This document shows, piece by piece, positions 60,645 through 64,000 of a DNA stretch of 64,000 nt. Source of the stretch: Oscillatoria sp. SIO1A7 (lineage in GTDB: Bacteria; Cyanobacteriota; Cyanobacteriia; Cyanobacteriales; Laspinemataceae); contig JAAHFN010000003.1 in NCBI GenBank assembly GCA_010672965.1, positions 62,001 to 126,000 on the forward strand, in the 5' to 3' direction. The position numbers and the translations under genes are program-made. The notes under the pieces were generated by a model, which was not told the origin of the DNA, did not search any database, and saw nothing but the letters and a program-made list of their open reading frames with translations. How positions within the stretch are numbered: position 1 is the first letter of the stretch; each line of letters starts with the position of its first letter.

Positions 60645-61547
60645 CTAGGTCGAGACGATCGTGTAGCGATCGCGAATGTCTTGCTTCAAAAATTCTGGAT
60701 AAGGACAGTACAAAGACTCGTCAGCCTTAGTAATTTCTTTAAGCAAGTCTAGTATTTTTTGGCAATCCGCGCTAGCTTCATGCTCTGCTCCAAGCGGAAC
60801 TAAAGAATATTCGTCTAAATTAAAAATATAGTCATTGTTGTAAACCGAGTTGATAGCCATAGCACAGAAAACAGTCTCATTGTCTTCGCAACGCTTGCCT
60901 CGAAAACTAGGCGGCATCTTAAGGCTGTGTTTTTTGCAATTAGACCTCAAAATTTTAAGGTGAAACTCTGCATTGTAAAACACCACTAACTTTCCAGCGA
61001 TCGCAGAGCAAATCTCCGGCCAAATTTCCCGAAAAGTCGGGGCGCTTTCTACGTCTGACGCAGTAATGCCATGAATCTGTGTAGCCTTAACTTGACCCAA
61101 GGGCTTGACCAAGCTATCTACCAGAAGACTCCCGCTGCCGTCAAGTACGGCTATTTGCAAAACTTCATCTTCTTGAACATTTAAACCTGTAGTTTCAGTG
61201 TCGATTACTACAAAGCCTTGGTTTAAAATTTTTCTGCACTTAAGAATTGCATCTATTTTGTCTGTTCTTAAAAACAAAAACTGAGACCATTCCTTGTATT
61301 TAGCCAACCTTTGCTGATAGTCTCTGCCCTTTTGAAGGTTTTTTAGCTGCTGTGCCGTCGGCTTCCTTTTTTCAACAACACTGCTCGGGTTCTCCGGGTC
61401 GTACAAAAACAAATCGTATTTTGAGCAGTGAATTACGCCAACAGCGCCATCTGTCTGGGGTTTTAATCCCATAGCGGATAACTGTTTTTTAGTCCTCAAT
61501 TTTTTAGGTGGAGAATTGTCGCCGCCCCACCATTGGTATTCTTTCAT
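60645..61547 (-). CDS. DnaQ-like DEDD 3'-5' exonuclease, one metal ligand altered
   Basis: This 300-residue protein has about 110 N-terminal residues of unknown role followed by a DnaQ/RNase T-like exonuclease domain. ExoI is DTETTG (116-121), ExoII is YNAEFH (191-196) and ExoIII is HEASAD (256-261). In the ExoII motif the usual Asp (NAxFD) is His, which would remove one metal-binding acid. The domain normally digests DNA or RNA 3' ends. It lies between a hypothetical gene and the broken dnaN, all on the minus strand, so the three may derive from one replication-linked operon of a mobile element. Activity is doubtful. Confidence 0.82.
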   Translation of the reverse strand: MKEYQWWGGDNSPPKKLRTKKQLSAMGLKPQTDGAVGVIHCSKYDLFLYDPENPSSVVEKRKPTAQQLKNLQKGRDYQQRLAKYKEWSQFLFLRTDKIDAILKCRKILNQGFVVIDTETTGLNVQEDEVLQIAVLDGSGSLLVDSLVKPLGQVKATQIHGITASDVESAPTFREIWPEICSAIAGKLVVFYNAEFHLKILRSNCKKHSLKMPPSFRGKRCEDNETVFCAMAINSVYNNDYIFNLDEYSLVPLGAEHEASADCQKILDLLKEITKADESLYCPYPEFLKQDIRDRYTIVST

Positions 61548-61577
61548 GTCAAATACTTAGTTTTTGCTTTTTTGCTG

Positions 61578-61889
61578 TTAATTTTTAAGGTGCATCGGCA
61601 TCAACAAGTGAATTATGTCGCTACTGCCACTGCCGCCTAATGGAACTAAAATTACTGGGGTAGTTGCGGAATCAATTTTAATCGTAACGTTTTCAGTAGG
61701 AATGTTCTTTAAGGAGTCCATCGCGTATTTGACGCTAAAAGCTATCTCTAGACTATCGCCAGTAATCTGGGCTTGAATAGATTCTCGTCCGCTGCCAACA
61801 TCTTGAGCCTCAACAGATAGCGAAAGAATTTGAGCCTCGCTATCGATACTAAATTTAACTAAGGCATCGAGCAGAAATAAGTTTAACAT
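61578..61889 (-). pseudogene. dnaN: DnaN (sliding clamp) C-terminal part, separated by an insertion
   Basis: This 103-codon frame, after the foreign head MLNLFLLDA, encodes the second half of clamp domain III: LVKFSIDSEAQILSLSVEAQ, VKYAMDSLKNIPTENVTIK, TTPVILVPLGG and IIHLLMPMHLKN. It is in the same frame as the upstream DnaN part; the gap between them is about 117 bp containing TAA and TGA. Translation could restart at its ATG, which directly follows the TGA. Confidence 0.85.
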
Positions 61890-61979
61890 TCAGCTCTTTG
61901 TACTGAAGATAAAATCTAGGCTTGGCTGGAAAAAGTGTAAAAGTTATTTATGCGCAATGCCTAAGTCGCTCTCTCGGCT
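61863..61979. other. About 117-bp insertion interrupting dnaN
   Basis: Bounded by alignment of the DnaN protein, the insert begins with the AGC codon after CAG-AAA and ends before TTA-GTT-AAA. It is a multiple of three, carries an in-frame TAA and TGA, and has no convincing terminal inverted repeats or target duplication. Its exact ends depend on the alignment. Confidence 0.7.
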
Positions 61980-62837
61980 TTTCTGATTGGCCAAAATAGC
62001 AATCCGCTCTAAGGCACCTATTAGTTCGCGGCGTTGGACGCTAACCAAAAGCTTGAAGCTCTCGGGAATCAATAGGCGATAGTCGGGATATCGGCCTTCT
62101 AGGGTGCGGCTAGTTAAGCGGCGATCGCCCAACTCAAAAACCACCTGTTCCGGTTCGAGGTAAGCCTTAACCATCAGAGGCTGGTCTTTTTCCGTTTGTA
62201 CCGATGCGATGGTTCGTTCCAATTCCCGCAAAGCTTTAGCAGGAACGGTAACTTGCAATTCTTCCGTATCTATTTTTTTCTCATTAATCGTCTCTACCAC
62301 AGCCAAGCGATGTCCGTCAGTGGCAGCAAATTCTATAGATTCCGAGCGCACGGTTAAATGAATTCCAACTAGCACTTGCTTGCTTTCGTCGTTGCTGGCG
62401 GCAAACAGGGAACCTCGTAAACCTTCCAGCAATGCTTCGGCACTCAGCTCTATCGCTTTAGCTTTTTCGGCTTGTGGCAGTTCGGGGAATTCTTCTGAGT
62501 TAAGACCTTGCATCTGATAGCTACCTGACTGACAGGTCAAAGTAACTCGCTCTCCTTTAGAATCGTTCAAAGTAATTTCTCCCGAAGGCAATCGGGAAAT
62601 GATGTCGCCGAGCAGCTTGGCAGGAAGAGTAATAGAACCAGCTTCTTCTACCCGACTAGATATGCTAGTTTTCAAGCCCAAGCTCAGGTTAAATGCAACA
62701 ATCTCTAGGCGCTGGGCTTCCTCATTCGCATTCAACAAAACATTAGATAGAATTGCATGGGTAGGACGGGAAGGCACTGCACGACTAACTAAAGATAGGT
62801 TGCTGGTGAGGTCGCTTTGTTCGCAAACAAATTTCAT
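61944..62837 (-). pseudogene. dnaN: DnaN (DNA polymerase III sliding clamp) N-terminal part, prematurely ended
   Basis: This frame encodes clamp domains I, II and the start of III: CEQSDLTSNLSLVSRAVPSR, ITLPAKLLGDIISRLPSG, FAATDGHRLAVVE, ELGDRRLTSRTLEGRYPDYR and ELIGALERIAILANQK. After QK it continues with 11 foreign codons (SRESDLGIAHK) and stops. Removing the 117 bp joins it to the C-terminal part to give about 380 residues, the normal clamp length. The ATG at 62837 (MKFVCEQ) is used; a frame to 62891 adds non-homologous residues. The clamp tethers the polymerase to DNA, so another intact copy is expected elsewhere if this one is dead. Confidence 0.88.
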
Positions 62838-63118
62838 AAGCTTTTCTGGCTTTAAGTTTAATTTATTTTTAATTTGTGCCCGCGATCGCATATCATAACA
62901 AAATGCAAAAATAATAATTATACCGGCAAGCTGTAATTACAATGTTAGCACTTAAAAAAATACCCGCAGCAAATGCTCGGATTTAATACGGGGCAAATCC
63001 GGGAAATTACTATTGATATGATAGCATAGAGGCCATCTCATCTGAGAAAAGCATTTGCCGCTTGAATGAAAATAGCAATTAGCAAACCTCAGCCAACTTA
63101 TTAAGGCTGAATCTGCGA

Positions 63119-64000
63119 ATGTTCGCCATAGAAAATATAATTCTGAAAAAGACCATGAAAGGAGAAATTCTTAAAAGAATGTTCCGGGCGATCGCGAGTT
63201 CGGATACAGAAGCGATCGACAAACTGATGTATCTAGTTATTAAGGAAGAGCGCCGCAGAGGACATACTCTCCTGGCCGACCAATTAGAGAGCATAACCAA
63301 AAATAGTCAAAAGCCGCCGCAGACTTCAAATAAGACAACTCCCCCAACTCCCCCTACTTCCGAAAGTCTCCAAAACCTCCAAGGTCTCAGCGAGCTGCCA
63401 ACTAGCAAGCGATTTCATCTTCCCTTGGTTACCGTTATCCATAGGGAAAAACTGCGGCATCATATAATTTTGCCAGAACAAACCGAAAAACGCTTCCAGC
63501 GAATTGAACGCGAACATGCTGCTAGAGATAGGCTGGCTCATTATGGCTTGCGCTACAGGCAGAAGATTCTTTTGTACGGTTACCCCGGTTGTGGTAAAAC
63601 TTTGGGAGCAGAGCGCTTGGCCTGGAATACGGGCTTGCCCTTGCTCAAAGTTAGATTTGATGCAATGGTATCGTCTTTTTTGGGCGAGACTGCCAGCAAT
63701 TTGAGAGCTGTATTTGAAGAAGCAGCCAAAAATCCTTGTTTGTTATTTTTCGACGAATGCGATTCTATTGCTAAGTCTAGGGAAGATGTCCAAGAGGTTG
63801 GAGAAATTAAGCGAGTCGTCAATTCGTTTCTACAGATTTTAGACGAATACGAACCCTCTTCAGGTCTTTTGGTTGCAGCGACTAACTTGAATAAATACCT
63901 GGATCCTGCTTTATGGAGAAGATTTGACGACATCATTGAAGTTCCGAAACCCGGAGAGCAGGAACTGAGGATTATTCTCAAGCAAACCCTATCGGCACTT
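63119..64000 (+). CDS. AAA+ ATPase (3' end outside window)
   Basis: The frame runs from an ATG at 63119 (or 63155) to the end of the window, about 294 residues seen. An N-terminal helical region reads ILKRMFRAIASSDTEAIDKL and EERRRGHTLLADQLE, followed by a Pro/Thr-rich linker. The AAA domain has Walker A GYPGCGKT, Walker B LLFFDECDSI, sensor 1 VAATNL and Arg finger region LWRRFDDIIEVPKPG. AAA ATPases with this N-terminus are often encoded next to a subtilisin-like (S8) protease; the next gene is not visible. It is divergent from dnaN, with a shared 281-bp promoter region. It probably works as a hexameric remodelling ATPase. Confidence 0.85.
   Translation, partial: MFAIENIILKKTMKGEILKRMFRAIASSDTEAIDKLMYLVIKEERRRGHTLLADQLESITKNSQKPPQTSNKTTPPTPPTSESLQNLQGLSELPTSKRFHLPLVTVIHREKLRHHIILPEQTEKRFQRIEREHAARDRLAHYGLRYRQKILLYGYPGCGKTLGAERLAWNTGLPLLKVRFDAMVSSFLGETASNLRAVFEEAAKNPCLLFFDECDSIAKSREDVQEVGEIKRVVNSFLQILDEYEPSSGLLVAATNLNKYLDPALWRRFDDIIEVPKPGEQELRIILKQTLSAL

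Overview
The window comes from a filamentous-type cyanobacterium. It carries the allophycocyanin core genes, a group 2 cyanobacterial sigma factor, a DUF760 protein, and frequent GCGATCGC (HIP1) octamers. Almost every intergenic gap holds heptameric short tandem repeats (GGGTGTA, GGGCATT, CTCAAAA, AGCGGTC and others), a load described for Oscillatoriales and Nostocales. No species can be named from the sequence alone.

Layout. 1-3.3 kb: end of apcE, then apcA, apcB and apcC. 3.5-14 kb: mostly housekeeping genes (ftsW, a PAS-GGDEF-EAL c-di-GMP protein, carB, a sigma factor), with a large degenerate tandem-repeat field in front of carB. 14-17 kb: a TumE-like toxin-antitoxin pair, DUF760 and a MutT-type Nudix gene. 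17-22.5 kb: an ABC exporter with an unusual histidine-kinase-like tail, a GT4 glycosyltransferase and an FkbM methyltransferase, probably surface-glycan genes. 23-39 kb: signalling and putative conflict genes (LRR-Roc-COR GTPase; caspase-STAND-WD40 protein), an ARPP-2-like protein and an SDR. 31-46 kb: four paralogous GT-C-like membrane proteins. 47-53.6 kb: a flippase-like membrane protein, a methyltransferase, TPR proteins, a toroid carbohydrate enzyme, a Sfp-type phosphopantetheinyl transferase and an orphan CdiI-type immunity protein. 53.9-64 kb: an island-like segment with a tRNA(CAT), a strong hairpin, a tyrosine recombinase, a decayed CHAT gene, an AAA ATPase, gene fragments, a DnaQ-like exonuclease, an interrupted dnaN and an AAA ATPase that runs off the end.

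The most distinctive feature is how mobile or expanding repeats act on genes. (i) A GC-rich MITE family is present in three copies, each flanked by a perfect 8-bp direct repeat. (ii) A second family has TATAGC termini, and neighbouring copies share a TATA. (iii) One MITE is inserted inside another repeat, and an empty-site copy exists elsewhere in the window. (iv) The tandem repeat found upstream of carB also lies, inverted and in frame, inside the NTPase domain of the caspase-STAND-WD40 gene. (v) All four GT-C paralogues carry different repeat-derived inserts in loops, three of them at the same loop. (vi) Several genes end in stop codons contributed by repeats. (vii) dnaN is broken by an in-frame insertion of about 117 bp that contains stop codons. 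No CRISPR array, rRNA or complete insertion sequence was seen.
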